A DNA stretch of 64,000 nucleotides from Mucilaginibacter dorajii (lineage in GTDB: Bacteria > Bacteroidota > Bacteroidia > Sphingobacteriales > Sphingobacteriaceae): positions 434,001 through 498,000 of the forward strand of contig NZ_JANTYS010000001.1 in NCBI RefSeq assembly GCF_024808255.1, given 5' to 3'. The position numbers and the translations under genes are program-made. Below are positions 46,583-57,600 of the stretch, in pieces. Below the pieces are notes generated by a model. That model made no database searches, was not told the DNA's origin, and was given only the letters and a program-made list of their open reading frames with translations. Every line of letters begins with the position of its first letter. The first letter of the stretch is position 1.

Positions 46583-49500
46583 ATGGCTATAAAACCTAAT
46601 TACGAAATGTCCCTGAGAAACTCATATAAGGTGTTGTTCAGTTTTGCGTTGATATTATCAGCTATAGCAGGATATGCTCAACGCGCGCCGGATCAGTTTT
46701 CGCATTTATCGGTCAGGGACGGACTGCCGCATAATCAGGTCAATTGCATTTACAAAGATTCAAAGGGTTTTATTTGGTTCGGCACACTCTCAGGCCTTGC
46801 AAAGTACAACGGCTTTGATTTCAAAGTATATAAACACTCGGTAAGTGATAGCACGACACTGGATGATAACGACATCCGGAGCATCAGTGAAGGACCGGAC
46901 GGGTTACTTTGGGTACAAAGCCGTAAAGGGTTTTCTTTGTATGATGAACGGTTAGATCGTTTTCAGCGAAAAGCAGCCGCTAATCTCCGAAAATTTTCTA
47001 TTACGGAAAACAAGATACGGGCACTCAAGAAATTTGGGAACACCAGATATCTTTATATTTCGATGATCTCGGGGTTTTACCATTATAATTCACAAACCAA
47101 GAAGCTGGACCATATAAACCATGTCATCGGAAAAACAAATACTATTAATGCTGTTCCCATTGTCGATATTGGAATTTGTCAGAACGGTGACCTTTGGGTG
47201 CTGCATGCTGATCTCGCCCTTGAGCGCCTCGATCATGCTGACTATTCTGTAAAAAAACGTATCGTAACATTTTCAAATATGTTCCCGGGCGAGAACGCCA
47301 CCTATAAGGTATTTGTTGACCGGCAGGACGGTATTTGGATATATGATCTTTCTAACCCGATCGGAGCCTTTTATATTGACCCTGTATCCTACGCGATCCA
47401 GAAATTAAACAGGAGTTCTGAGCCAGTCAGGTTGAACTCAAATGTTATATCCGGTATTGTACAAGCTGCCGATGATAAGATATGGATAGCGACCGATCAT
47501 GGTGGCATTAATATTCTCGATAAGAAAACCAATCAGATCACGTATGCATTAAATTCTGAAAATGATCCCAAAAGTTTGGGACAAAACAATTTAACGACCA
47601 TCTACTGCGATGACTTAGGTACGATCTGGGCAGGAACCTATCGGCGGGGTGTCAGCTATTTCCATCCGGGGGGGATTAAATTTCAGATCACCAGGATCGA
47701 CGGCGTCAGGAACAGCCTTGAATATAACGATATCAATGCGGTCACCGATGCCGGAAAGGGCAGGCTATGGATCGGTACCAACGGTAAAGGGCTGTGTTAT
47801 TATGACCGGACATCGAAGCTCCTGAAAAACTTGCAGCATGACCCGGAAAACCCTAACTCCATATCCAATGATGCCATTGTCTCCATCACCAAGGGCAAGG
47901 GGTCTGAACTTTGGATCGGCACTTACGGCGGGGGACTTGACCTTTTCGATGGCAGTAATTTCAGACATTTCAGTACAAAATCTACCGGCGGGCGTCTAAG
48001 CAATGACAGGGTCTCAGGAGTACTGAAGGATTCATTCGGGCGATTTTGGGTGACCACTATGGGCGGTGGGATCAATCTTTTAGACGAAAGAAGTCAACAA
48101 TTCAAGGTTTTCCTGCGCAGCCCCGGCCATTTGGAATCCAACTATATCTTCAATGTGCTGGAAGACGATCTGGGCAATATCTGGTTTGCAACAGGTTACG
48201 GTCTAAGCGTTTTGAAAAGAAATAAGAGTGAACTTGAGACCATATTAAGCAAGGATAACGGGGGAAATGAGTTGATCAATAATTCGGTGAACATTCTGAG
48301 GAAGGATAACAGGGGAAATTTATGGATAGGGACACGCGAGGGCCTCAGTATTTACAATATCGCTTCAAATCATTTTTACAATTTTACGGTGAAGGACGGT
48401 TTGCCGAGCAATAATATACAAAGCATCGAGCCGGCAGGCAGCCATGAATTCTGGATCAGCACATCAAATGGTCTATCTAAAGCCATTGTAGCAGATGAAC
48501 AGCGCCACAAAATTCGGTTCATCAATTTTGACGAATATGACGGCCTTCAGGGAAAGGAATTTAACAGGAGCGCTTCCTGCCGGCTATCTTCCGGGGAATT
48601 GGCTTTTGCCGGTGCAGATGGCCTCAATATCTTTCAGCCGGCCGGGATCCGTAATCTGAATAGTAAAAGCGCATTGGTTTTTACCGATCTCTTTCTTTTT
48701 AATCAACCGGTAAAAGTTGATGAGAAAGCTGAAGGTTCAGTGGTCTTAAGGAATTCCATCAATGAAACCGGCAGTATCACGCTTAATAGCCATCAGAACG
48801 TATTTACGATAGCCTTCGCCTCCCTCAATTATCTTGAGCCGCATAAGGTGAAATATCAATACATGCTGTCCGGCTTCGATAAAAACTGGATAACTCCGGA
48901 CGATCTTTCGAGAAAGGCCACTTATACCAATCTGGATGCCGGCAATTACAAATTCCTGGTGAGGGCGTCAGATCCGGATGGGGTTTGGGACGCTGATCTT
49001 AAACAACTGGAGATCCATATACTGCCGCCTTTTTATAAATCCACCTTAGCTTACATCCTATATATCATAAGCTTTGGGATCGTACTTTATCTTGTCCGAC
49101 GCAGAGGGATACAGAAACTGCGTTCTCAGTTCAGTGCCGAGCAGGAAAAGAGAGAACTGCAGATCAGCCTTGAACAGGAAAGACAGGCCGCCTTGCAAAT
49201 GGTGGAGCAAGAACGTGTCGAGGCTTTGCGCATAAGGGAACTGGATGCGTCCAAGATCAAATTCATTACCAATATCAGTCATGAATTCAGAACACCGCTT
49301 TCTCTCATCCTTGCCCCGGTAGAAAAGATCTTACATACCAAAGATCTGCATGGGCATCTTCAGGAACAATTTGTTGTTATTCAGAATAATGCGGCCCGGC
49401 TGCTCAACCTCGTGAACCAGCTCCTTGATTTTCGCAAGATGGAAGCGAAACAATTGATGCTTCAAAAAAGCAACGGTGAATTTGTTTCCTTTGTAAAAGA

Positions 49501-50812
49501 AATAGTGCTCTCCTTTAAAGATCTGGCAGATAAAAAGAACGTTGATCTAAGTTTCAATTCCATGATCGGAGAATATACATTTCCGTTCGATCGCGAAAAA
49601 ATTGAACGGGTATTGTTGAATATTTTGTCAAACTCGTTCAAATTTACGCTGGAAAATGGTAAAGTAGCCGTATTCCTCCAGACCAGCGAGCATCAAGATT
49701 CGATAGAGGTTAAGATCAGGGATACCGGCATAGGTATTGCCCAAGATCAGCAGGAAAAGATCTTTGGTTCTTTTTACCAAATTGAGATGCCGGATTCCAT
49801 AGTCAATCAGGGCAGTGGGATAGGGCTTTCCATCGCCAAAGAATTTGCCGAATTGCATGGCGGGCATATCGAGATTGAAAGCGAACCTGGCTTTGGGAGC
49901 TGTTTTACATTAATTTTGCCTATACCTGCCGGAGAGGATCTTAAGGATGATGCTAAAGCTCCTGTAGAGGCCCCCTGCAAAGCAGAACAACTTCCAGGCC
50001 AGGGAGAAGTTACGCCAAGAGAGCAGAAACAGAAGAAAGCCACCATTCTCCTGGTAGAGGACGACGCGGATCTGCGTCACTATTTGAAGAACAGTTTAGG
50101 TGAGCGCTATTTGGTCATAGAAGCGAACAATGGAAAGGATGGCTGGCAAAAAACCTTGTTCCATCACCCTGCCGCAGTCGTAACTGACATAACGATGCCG
50201 GAAATGAACGGTGTAGAGCTCTGTAAAAAGATAAAATCCGATGAGCGTACCCGGCATCTGCCTGTTATTTTGCTGACTGCGGTAAATGGGCTGGAGCAAC
50301 AGCTGTACGGACTTGAATCCGGTGCAAACGACTACATTACGAAACCCTTCAGTGTTGAGATCCTGCAGGCTAAGTTATCCAACGTATTATCCCAGCAGGA
50401 ATCTTTTAAAAAAACCTATCAAAAAAGACTGGAGATAAAGCCGCCGGAGGTGGAGGTTGAGACCCCTGATGAAAAGTTCTTACAGGAACTGATCGATTAT
50501 CTCGAAAAAAATATCGCTAACAGCAATTTTTCTGTTGACGAGTTGAGCAACCTGGTATTGGTAAGCCGCGTTACCTTATACAAAAGGATCGTTGCCCTGA
50601 CAGGAAAGACCCCGCTTGAATTTATCAAATCATTCCGTTTACAAAGAGCTGCGCAGCTTCTGGAAAAAGGGAATTTCACGGTTTCGCAGATCACCTACAA
50701 AGTAGGCTTCAAGACTACCAAAAACTTTGTAAGATCATTTAAAAACGAGTTTGGGATGATACCTACAAAGTATTTGGATTCAAGGACCGCGCGCCATGAG
50801 CCTGCTGAGTAG
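46583..50812 (+). CDS. Hybrid two-component system sensor-regulator (HTCS)
   Basis: About 1409 residues. The signal peptide is followed by a two-bladed set of regulator-propeller repeats (IWFGT, LWIGTNGKG, LWIGTYGGG and similar), a Y_Y_Y domain at about 740-810, and a membrane helix at about 815-830. Next come a HisKA domain with His900 in NISHEFRTP, an ATPase domain (DTGIGIA, GSGIGLSIA), a receiver with Asp1202 in VTDITMPEMNG, and an AraC-type HTH at the C-terminus. This is the classic carbohydrate-sensing HTCS. It probably senses mannan oligosaccharides and activates the locus. The ATG at 46583 is chosen; 46607 is also possible. Confidence 0.9.
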   Translation: MAIKPNYEMSLRNSYKVLFSFALILSAIAGYAQRAPDQFSHLSVRDGLPHNQVNCIYKDSKGFIWFGTLSGLAKYNGFDFKVYKHSVSDSTTLDDNDIRSISEGPDGLLWVQSRKGFSLYDERLDRFQRKAAANLRKFSITENKIRALKKFGNTRYLYISMISGFYHYNSQTKKLDHINHVIGKTNTINAVPIVDIGICQNGDLWVLHADLALERLDHADYSVKKRIVTFSNMFPGENATYKVFVDRQDGIWIYDLSNPIGAFYIDPVSYAIQKLNRSSEPVRLNSNVISGIVQAADDKIWIATDHGGINILDKKTNQITYALNSENDPKSLGQNNLTTIYCDDLGTIWAGTYRRGVSYFHPGGIKFQITRIDGVRNSLEYNDINAVTDAGKGRLWIGTNGKGLCYYDRTSKLLKNLQHDPENPNSISNDAIVSITKGKGSELWIGTYGGGLDLFDGSNFRHFSTKSTGGRLSNDRVSGVLKDSFGRFWVTTMGGGINLLDERSQQFKVFLRSPGHLESNYIFNVLEDDLGNIWFATGYGLSVLKRNKSELETILSKDNGGNELINNSVNILRKDNRGNLWIGTREGLSIYNIASNHFYNFTVKDGLPSNNIQSIEPAGSHEFWISTSNGLSKAIVADEQRHKIRFINFDEYDGLQGKEFNRSASCRLSSGELAFAGADGLNIFQPAGIRNLNSKSALVFTDLFLFNQPVKVDEKAEGSVVLRNSINETGSITLNSHQNVFTIAFASLNYLEPHKVKYQYMLSGFDKNWITPDDLSRKATYTNLDAGNYKFLVRASDPDGVWDADLKQLEIHILPPFYKSTLAYILYIISFGIVLYLVRRRGIQKLRSQFSAEQEKRELQISLEQERQAALQMVEQERVEALRIRELDASKIKFITNISHEFRTPLSLILAPVEKILHTKDLHGHLQEQFVVIQNNAARLLNLVNQLLDFRKMEAKQLMLQKSNGEFVSFVKEIVLSFKDLADKKNVDLSFNSMIGEYTFPFDREKIERVLLNILSNSFKFTLENGKVAVFLQTSEHQDSIEVKIRDTGIGIAQDQQEKIFGSFYQIEMPDSIVNQGSGIGLSIAKEFAELHGGHIEIESEPGFGSCFTLILPIPAGEDLKDDAKAPVEAPCKAEQLPGQGEVTPREQKQKKATILLVEDDADLRHYLKNSLGERYLVIEANNGKDGWQKTLFHHPAAVVTDITMPEMNGVELCKKIKSDERTRHLPVILLTAVNGLEQQLYGLESGANDYITKPFSVEILQAKLSNVLSQQESFKKTYQKRLEIKPPEVEVETPDEKFLQELIDYLEKNIANSNFSVDELSNLVLVSRVTLYKRIVALTGKTPLEFIKSFRLQRAAQLLEKGNFTVSQITYKVGFKTTKNFVRSFKNEFGMIPTKYLDSRTARHEPAE

Positions 50813-51406
50813 CAGCAACCGGAGGTTCCGGGTCGTGGCCTGAAAGGTGTTATGGTCATGCAAGTATGTTGAACGGTTACTATTTTGCCGGGAGTAACGC
50901 CAGTCATTATCTACCGGTATTAAAAAATTAAACCAGCGGCCGGTTCGTACCGCGGTATCTCGTCAGTCAGGCCATTGCCCTGTTCCCGAACAACTGACCT
51001 GGCACAGATATCCTCCTTCCATCAACTCAAATGTTAGCTCTGGCGGCTATGATCTGCTTCTATACGTTGTTTTCCCGGGATCCAGGTACCTGCAGTGTTT
51101 GTTCCCGGGATTAACCGCTGATCTGATCTTAAAATAAACATTGTGCGGGCAGACTAAACACTTCGATCATTGACTTATTCAGTGCTTTAACAGTTTCGGG
51201 ATGCATATCAAAATAGTTCGGGTACGGCCAAGGATCCGGATTTCGTCGTTAATAATCCTGGTGTCTTACATCATTGGCAGGATTCAGCTGTTTTAGCCAT
51301 TTTACTTAACATATGATGCCCTATTTATTCCGATACCGGTCTTTATCAGCCGCTATTTTTAATGACCAATAGGACAGCGGGCCCCCGGATTAACTGATGG
51401 TTACCT
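50813..51406. other. Intergenic region with possible coding remnant
   Basis: This 594-bp gap follows the HTCS gene. On the minus strand, 51129-51248 reads RRNPDPWPYPNYFDMHPETV and then KALNKSMIEVFSLPAQCLF, which looks like real protein but is bounded by stops and matches no family I know. It may be a decayed gene end. No terminator or RNA is clear. Two GTTTTCCCGGGAT/GTTCCCGGGAT words lie near 51069 and 51101. Confidence 0.3.
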
Positions 51407-52321
51407 ATGATCCCCGTTTTAGAACACATGTTAAACCATATGATGAAAACATCGCTATTTGAAGAAATTATACCGTTTGCTACAGGTGAGTGTATCAATG
51501 TCACCATGCGCGGAAAGGATAGGTTCAATTCTGCTGTTCACTTTCACGAAGAGATCGAGATCAATTTGATCATCGGCGCCGCGCAATCACAAAGGATCAT
51601 CGGTGATCACATTGGAGCATCTCAGGATATTGAACTTGTTCTCGTCGGTTCAAATTTACCCCATACCCGGCTACTTCACAATTGTGCCAACGATGCTGTT
51701 AAAGAGATCAGTTTACATTTTCCAAAGGACCTTTTAAGCGACAAAATGCTCAGCAGGAACCAATTTTTCCCTGTTCGGAAAATGCTTGAACAATCACCGC
51801 GGGGAATTTTATTTTCAGAAACCGTTGCGCATGGATTGTCGGCGCGCATCAACGCGATGTCAGCAAAGAAAGGGTTTGGAGGAATTATCGAATTGTTTTC
51901 CATATTGTTTACTATGGCCACGTCTACAGGAATGGAACTGCTCGCAAGTTATGATCTCGGACATCGCATATTAAGATCCCATAAATGTGCCAGAATTGGA
52001 GACGTTAACTATTACCTGAAGAACAATTTCGATAAGGACATACCGCTAAAGACTTTGGCTGAAATTGCCCAAATGAGCGAGAGCGGCTTCAGCCGTTTTT
52101 TTAAAGGAGGTACCGGCGTTACTTTTAAAGAACGACTGACCGAGATCCGAGTAGGCCATGCTACGCGGATACTGGCGGACACGAACGACAGTATCTCAGA
52201 GATCGCCTATCAATGCGGGTTTAACAACCTTTCGAATTTTAACCGGGTCTTCAAACAATGCCGGGGGTGCACCCCAACTGAATTCCGAAGCACCATCCTA
52301 AAAACCGTAAGCCTGGAATAA
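51407..52321 (+). CDS. AraC-family transcriptional regulator
   Basis: A 304-residue regulator. An N-terminal cupin-like sensor (residues about 25-160, with HFHEEIEINLIIG) is followed by a linker and two HTH motifs: LKTLAEIAQMSESGFSRFF and ISEIAYQCGFNNLSNFNR. The second is the diagnostic AraC block. It stands between the HTCS and the GH26-CBM35 gene. The effector is unknown, perhaps a sugar of the mannan pathway. A start at 51443 (MKTSLFEEI) is possible. Confidence 0.85.
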   Translation: MIPVLEHMLNHMMKTSLFEEIIPFATGECINVTMRGKDRFNSAVHFHEEIEINLIIGAAQSQRIIGDHIGASQDIELVLVGSNLPHTRLLHNCANDAVKEISLHFPKDLLSDKMLSRNQFFPVRKMLEQSPRGILFSETVAHGLSARINAMSAKKGFGGIIELFSILFTMATSTGMELLASYDLGHRILRSHKCARIGDVNYYLKNNFDKDIPLKTLAEIAQMSESGFSRFFKGGTGVTFKERLTEIRVGHATRILADTNDSISEIAYQCGFNNLSNFNRVFKQCRGCTPTEFRSTILKTVSLE

Positions 52322-52473
52322 AATCTTTCTAAATGCTATTTCTTAACAACATGCGCCCCGATATGCACGCTTTTGCCTCAGCACTTCTGACTGCAGGTGT
52401 TTGTTGCCAGAAACAAAGATGATAGTAGATATTCACTGTTGTTTTAGCGTGGCTTTACATTAGCGCCCCTCTT

Positions 52474-52508
52474 TTTGATCAAAGCAAGTTTGGCGACAAC
52501 TTAGTTTT
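52474..52508 (+). promoter_or_regulatory. Promoter-like element before GH26-CBM35 gene
   Basis: TTTG (52474-52477, in a CTTTTTGA word), 24 bp, then TAGTTTTA (52502-52509). The same pair, with the same 24-bp gap, stands before susC at 54448-54483. TAGTTTTA is close to the -7 consensus TAnnTTTG. Shared control is inferred. Confidence 0.4.
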
Positions 52509-52567
52509 ATGCAACCAATTATCCTTCAGCGTGGTTCCGGAAACGCCCCTGACTGGATATGCAGGAC

Positions 52568-52598
52568 TGATCACAGCTTTCGCAGGAAGCTGTGATCA
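52568..52598. promoter_or_regulatory. Perfect 12-bp stem-loop in leader of GH26-CBM35
   Basis: TGATCACAGCTT (52568-52579) and AAGCTGTGATCA (52587-52598) form a perfect dyad with the 7-base loop TCGCAGG. It lies 48 bp upstream of the GH26 start, without a following T run, so it is more likely a leader hairpin or operator than a terminator. Confidence 0.5.
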
Positions 52599-52646
52599 AT
52601 TACGTTGTTGAAAACCACCAATCTATAAACCATAAATCTAACTGAA

Positions 52647-54107
52647 ATGAGAACAGATCAACTAAGAGTCAAAGGCCCGTTTACAGCCTTTTTATTTATT
52701 CTTGTATTTATTACAGCTTGTAAAAAGCAAGATAATGAACACAATACACCGGTAATACCAACTGCGACGAATTCCTCGGGCAGAGTGCAAACCTTATCCG
52801 TGCAATCAGGCCCCAAGCTTGAAGCAGAATCGGGAACTTTGTCCGGCGGCGCGGTCAGCGTAGCTGATACCGGCAGGTCGGGGGGATATTTTGTGGAACA
52901 GAATGCAGGCAATATTTCGTATCAGGTTTCTATTCCTGCTAATGCTTATTATAACATTTATATCAGCGCGGCTTCTCCTTATGCAACGAAAACCAATATC
53001 CTCAGCATAGATGGCAGTGATTATAATTTCACGATCGCACAAAATGCTGCTTTTGCAGAATACAAGATCGCCAGCACTTACTTTCTTGCAGCCGGTACAC
53101 GGACAATAGCCATCAATAAATCCTATGGTTATCTCCAGATCGATTACGTCAGGATAGAGATCCTGATCAATCCCTCGCTGGTAACACCTGGAGCAAGTCC
53201 CGAGGCCAATAATGTATACCAGTTCCTAAGAAATAATTACGGCACCAAGATCATTTCGGGGGTAATGACCCTAAGTAGCTTCGACGAAACGAACTGGTTA
53301 AAAACAAATACCGGAAAGGAGCCTGTGATTATGGGGGTAGACTTCATGAATTCCAACCGCGGTTACACCTGGTATAACAATCTGACGCCTACTAACAATG
53401 CAAAAACATGGTGGGACAAGAACGGTATACCTGTTATGAATTGGCATTGGCGTGACCCTTCCAGGGCAACTGAGTCTTTTAATTATCTGAGCACAGCTTT
53501 CCCGAATGGCGCAACTTTTGATGTGACGAGTATTCTGACGCCTGGTTCGACAGGCTATAACCAGATGATCGCTGATATTGATTATGTTTCGAATTTGCTG
53601 GTCACCTTACAAAGTCAGCATGTACCAGTGTTATGGCGGCCGCTTCATGAGGCTTCGGGCGGCTGGTTCTGGTGGGGAGCAAAGGGATCGACAGCCTACA
53701 AAAAACTTTGGCAGGTGATGTACGACCGAATGGTGAACTACCACGGGCTGAAAAATCTGATATGGGTATGGACCAGTTTGCCCGGTGACTATTCGTGGTA
53801 TCCCGGTGATGCGTATGTGGATATAGTTGGCGATGATATTTATGTCACAGGTGATCACTCATCGCGTATATCGATCTACAACTCGATGCGGGCTACTTAC
53901 AATTATCAGAAAATGGTGACCATATCAGAATGCGGATCTATGCCCGACCCCGACAACCTGGTGGCCGACGGCGCAAAATGGTCTTGGTTTATGCCCTGGT
54001 ATGGTAAATTTACTGAATCGAGCACTTATAATTCGCTGGCTTTATGGCAAAAAACCATGGACCATGCTTATGTGATTACGCTGGATGAAATGCCATCCCT
54101 GCATTAA
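52647..54107 (+). CDS. GH26 beta-mannanase lipoprotein with CBM35
   Basis: A 486-residue lipoprotein. Cys25 in VFITACKKQ is the lipidation site. Residues about 50-170 form a CBM35-type domain: LEAESGTLSGG, RSGGYFVEQ, and a C-terminal YLQIDYVRIE. The GH26 domain follows, with acid/base Glu335 in RPLHEASGGWFWWG and nucleophile Glu428 in VTISECGSM. It is likely exposed on the cell surface and starts attack on insoluble mannan. It stands just upstream of susCD, with its own promoter element and a leader hairpin. Confidence 0.9.
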   Translation: MRTDQLRVKGPFTAFLFILVFITACKKQDNEHNTPVIPTATNSSGRVQTLSVQSGPKLEAESGTLSGGAVSVADTGRSGGYFVEQNAGNISYQVSIPANAYYNIYISAASPYATKTNILSIDGSDYNFTIAQNAAFAEYKIASTYFLAAGTRTIAINKSYGYLQIDYVRIEILINPSLVTPGASPEANNVYQFLRNNYGTKIISGVMTLSSFDETNWLKTNTGKEPVIMGVDFMNSNRGYTWYNNLTPTNNAKTWWDKNGIPVMNWHWRDPSRATESFNYLSTAFPNGATFDVTSILTPGSTGYNQMIADIDYVSNLLVTLQSQHVPVLWRPLHEASGGWFWWGAKGSTAYKKLWQVMYDRMVNYHGLKNLIWVWTSLPGDYSWYPGDAYVDIVGDDIYVTGDHSSRISIYNSMRATYNYQKMVTISECGSMPDPDNLVADGAKWSWFMPWYGKFTESSTYNSLALWQKTMDHAYVITLDEMPSLH

Positions 54108-54157
54108 ATCCTTTGTTGTCAGTTGATTTTGGTGGTTATTCAACTGTAACTCTTGCA

Positions 54158-54197
54158 AAGCACATCGTGCGCAAAGCAGCGGGCGATGTGCCTTTTC
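54158..54197 (+). terminator. Terminator after GH26-CBM35
   Basis: GCACATCG (54160-54167) pairs perfectly with CGATGTGC (54184-54191) and is followed by CTTTTC. The loop is 16 bases. Confidence 0.55.
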
Positions 54198-54268
54198 AAT
54201 TTAAACTTAACATTCGGGTCATGTTTTTTTAGCAATCCTGCCCGTAAATCGACAAACAATAAAAAACA

Positions 54269-54421
54269 ATGGACGGCAGAAAATTTATTAAAGCTAATGC
54301 AGGCATGGCCGCAGCATTGGCTTTACCTGCCGTTTTCGGAGATCAGTATCAAAAAGCAGCCCATAGCATATTGAAACAGGAGGTTTTTATTTGTAATTCA
54401 TTGATTTGCAGTATTTTTTAA
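54269..54421 (+). pseudogene. Truncated Tat-type signal peptide remnant
   Basis: An open frame of 50 codons begins MDGRKFIKANAGMAAALALP, which looks like the Tat-type leader of a Bacteroidota secreted enzyme (usually DRRKFIK...). After about residue 40 the frame turns to low-quality residues and stops at TAA 54419-54421. The rest of the gene is missing. It was probably a secreted hydrolase of the mannan locus that has been lost. Confidence 0.5.
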
Positions 54422-54447
54422 TCTTGATTAACATTTCGGCACCTTTT

Positions 54448-54483
54448 TTTGACTATTTGGAATGGCCTTCCTGTTTAGTTTTG
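54448..54483 (+). promoter_or_regulatory. susC promoter-like element
   Basis: TTTG (54448-54451, end of a T run), 24 bp, then TAGTTTTG (54476-54483), an exact match to the -7 consensus TAnnTTTG. The start of susC is 136 bp further on, giving a long leader. The upstream spacing is longer than the usual 19 bp, so the first element may be an activator site. Confidence 0.4.
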
Positions 54484-54619
54484 GGCCTAACCAATTAGCT
54501 CCTTTCCCCTTTCTTGGCGTTTTGTGCACGAACAAAAAAAAGATTACGGGAGTTTGTTGAACCCAATTTTTAACGCATGAACACCCGAAATGAACACCAA
54601 TTTTAAACCCTAATTAAAA

Positions 54620-57600
54620 ATGAGAAAAAGTAATACCACACTGATGCAATTCTTTTTGGCTGTGCTGATGTTATGCTACTGCTCGGCATTATCTGCGCAA
54701 ACCTCCCTCACCGTGAAGGGGACAGTAACTGACGACTCCGGCAGTATCGTTGCCGGGGCAACGGTTACCGTTAAAGGTACAACTTCTGCTGTCAGTACTG
54801 ACCAGAATGGTGCCTACAGCATAAAGGTTCCCAATAATTCAGCCATTCTTGTATTCAGCTTTATCAGTATGAAAGCCCAGGAGATCGCGGTCAATGGGAG
54901 AACGACCATTAACGCGAAGCTGATATCAACGACCACCGCTTTGTCGGATGTAGTGGTTGTGGGCGTCGGCTATGGCAGTCAGAGAAAAACTGACGTGACC
55001 GGCGCTGTTCAAAGAGTCACCAGAGAGGAGTTGATCAAGGAATCTCCTACCAATGTGCTTCAAGCCATGCAGGGGAAACTGGCAGGTGTAGATGTCACTC
55101 AAAGTGAAGGCGCTCCGGGTGCAAGTATCCAGATCAAGGTTCGCGGAACAAGCACTTTTTACGGCAGTTCGGAACCATTGTATGTTATTGACGGTATCCC
55201 GTTCAATGGATCGGCCAGTTCGCAGCCTTCTTCGATCAACAGCGCGGAAAGAAGTTCTGTGAATGCGTTGCAGTTCCTTAATCCCAACGATATTGAATCG
55301 ATAGACGTATTAAAAGATGCTTCAGCGACTGCCATCTACGGATCACGCGGCGCCAATGGTGTTGTGCTTATCACAACACGTCGCGGCAAATCCGGTAAGG
55401 ATCGTATCGAGTTCAATTTTACCAGTGGTGTTTCCCAGGTAGCAAAAAAATTAAGGGTACTGAATGCTCAGGAATATGCTACTTATCGTAACGAAGGGTC
55501 GGACAATTCCAATAAATATACCGGTACGACCTATACTCAGCCTTATCCCGGGACAACTGTCGGCGGTGTATATGTCAACGGCCCTCAGGATTACGCCGGG
55601 AATAATTTTTCGTGGCAGGATCAAATATTCCGTACAGCCAGGTACAATAACTATTCAATGAATATTTCCGGCGGTTCTGACGCGGGCACTCATAGCCTGT
55701 CGTTCAACTACACAAGCCAGGAAGGAACGATCATACACTCCGATTTCACCAAATTCGGCATGAACGTTAACCTGAACAGGAATGTAGGTAAGATATTTAC
55801 AATAGGCACAAGTACTACTATCGGCAGGTCTGTTAGTAATGGTGTGACCACAAATGTCCAGCGTACCGATGGCGCCGACGCAGGCGTTACCCGTTCCGCA
55901 CTGACATTTCCGCCAACCAACGAATCCGTAACTGACTTTTCTTCCACTCGTACTGGAGAAGCATTTTTTACAACCAACCCTGTCATTTATGCTTCAGATA
56001 TCCTGAACAAGTTGACCAATTTGAGCATATTTTCGTCGAACTACTTCGAAGTAAAAATTATCGATGGATTGAAATTCCGTCAGAACATAGGCCTGAATTC
56101 AACACAAACTGATCGCGACCAATTTTATCCGGTAACAACTTACGAAGGTTATTCGGCTAACGGTTCGGCTTTAAAAGGCACCAGCGGGTTTAATAATGCA
56201 GCATTTGAAAGTCTCCTGAATTACAACAAGACCTTCGGTAAGCTGCATACGATCACCGCTATTTTAGGCGGAACTTATGAGGTGACGAACACGAGCTATC
56301 GTAATCAGGCTGCGACAAACTTCCCTACGGCGACTTTAAAGAACGAGAATCTTGCGCTTGCGCTGAATCAGGTAACACCGGCAATGGGGGCGACTAATCA
56401 AAAATTACAATCATTCTTAGCCAGAGTAAACTATACCTATAGTGACCGGTACGTACTAACGGCATCTTTAAGAAGAGATGGATCAAGTAAATTTCAGGAG
56501 AATCCGTTCGCCTACTTCCCTTCAGGTGCTATCGCGTGGAGAGTGAGCAACGAAAATTTCCTTAAAAATAAACTGAGCTACTTGTCTGATCTTAAGTTAA
56601 GGTTCAGCTACGGACAAACCGGTAACCAGGGTATAGCTCCTTATTCAACTTACGATAAGCTGATCAGCGAACCTTATATTTTCAACGGAGCGCAGCAGGT
56701 GGGTATAGGGCCTGACTATTACTCGGGTCCGGGCAATGCCAAATTGAAATGGGAAACTACAGCATCCTACAACCTGGGTATGGATCTGAGCTTGTTCAGC
56801 AGCCGTTTGAATTTAACGATCGACGCGTATAAAAAGAATATCCATGACCTCTTGCAATCTGTCACGGTACCGGCTTCAACAGGCTTTCCTACCCAACTGG
56901 TGAATGCGGGTAATGTAGTTAATAAAGGTTTAGAAATCGCTATAGCAGCCACGCCTGTAGTAACAACAAATTTTACCTGGAACACCAATTTTAATATTGC
57001 ATTTAACCGGAATAAAATCACCAGTTTAGGTAATGGCGCCCTTCGGAATTTTGCGCCTGCTATCTCAACGAATGACCAGCCTTTTATTCAGGCGCCAGGT
57101 CATCCCATCGGTGCCATTTACGGCTATGTAGAAGACGGTTACTATAATAGTATTGCAGAAGTAAGGGCAAATCCCGCCAATGCGGGCATCAGTGACGCTG
57201 CGGCTTTGAGGCTAGTGGGGGAGATCAGGTATAAAGACCTTGACGGCAAACCTAATGCATTAACGGCGGCTGACCGTACGTACATCGGCGATGTAAATCC
57301 AAAATTCACGGCGGGCCTGACCAACAGCTTTAGGTACAAGGATTTTGATGCCAGCATCCTCGTTACATCCGTCTATGGAAATGACATTATCAACATGAAT
57401 ACCCGATTCTTCGCATTACCCGGCGGGTCAAAAAATACTTTGTTATCCATATATCAGGGAGCCTGGAGAGATGGTGCTGATAATAGCAATGCAACCGCTC
57501 CCAAAGTTGTTCTTGATTACGGCCGTCAGACCGCGCTCTTTACCCGCAGATTTATCGAGGATGGTTCTTATGTACGTTTAAAGAACATCACTTTCGGTTA

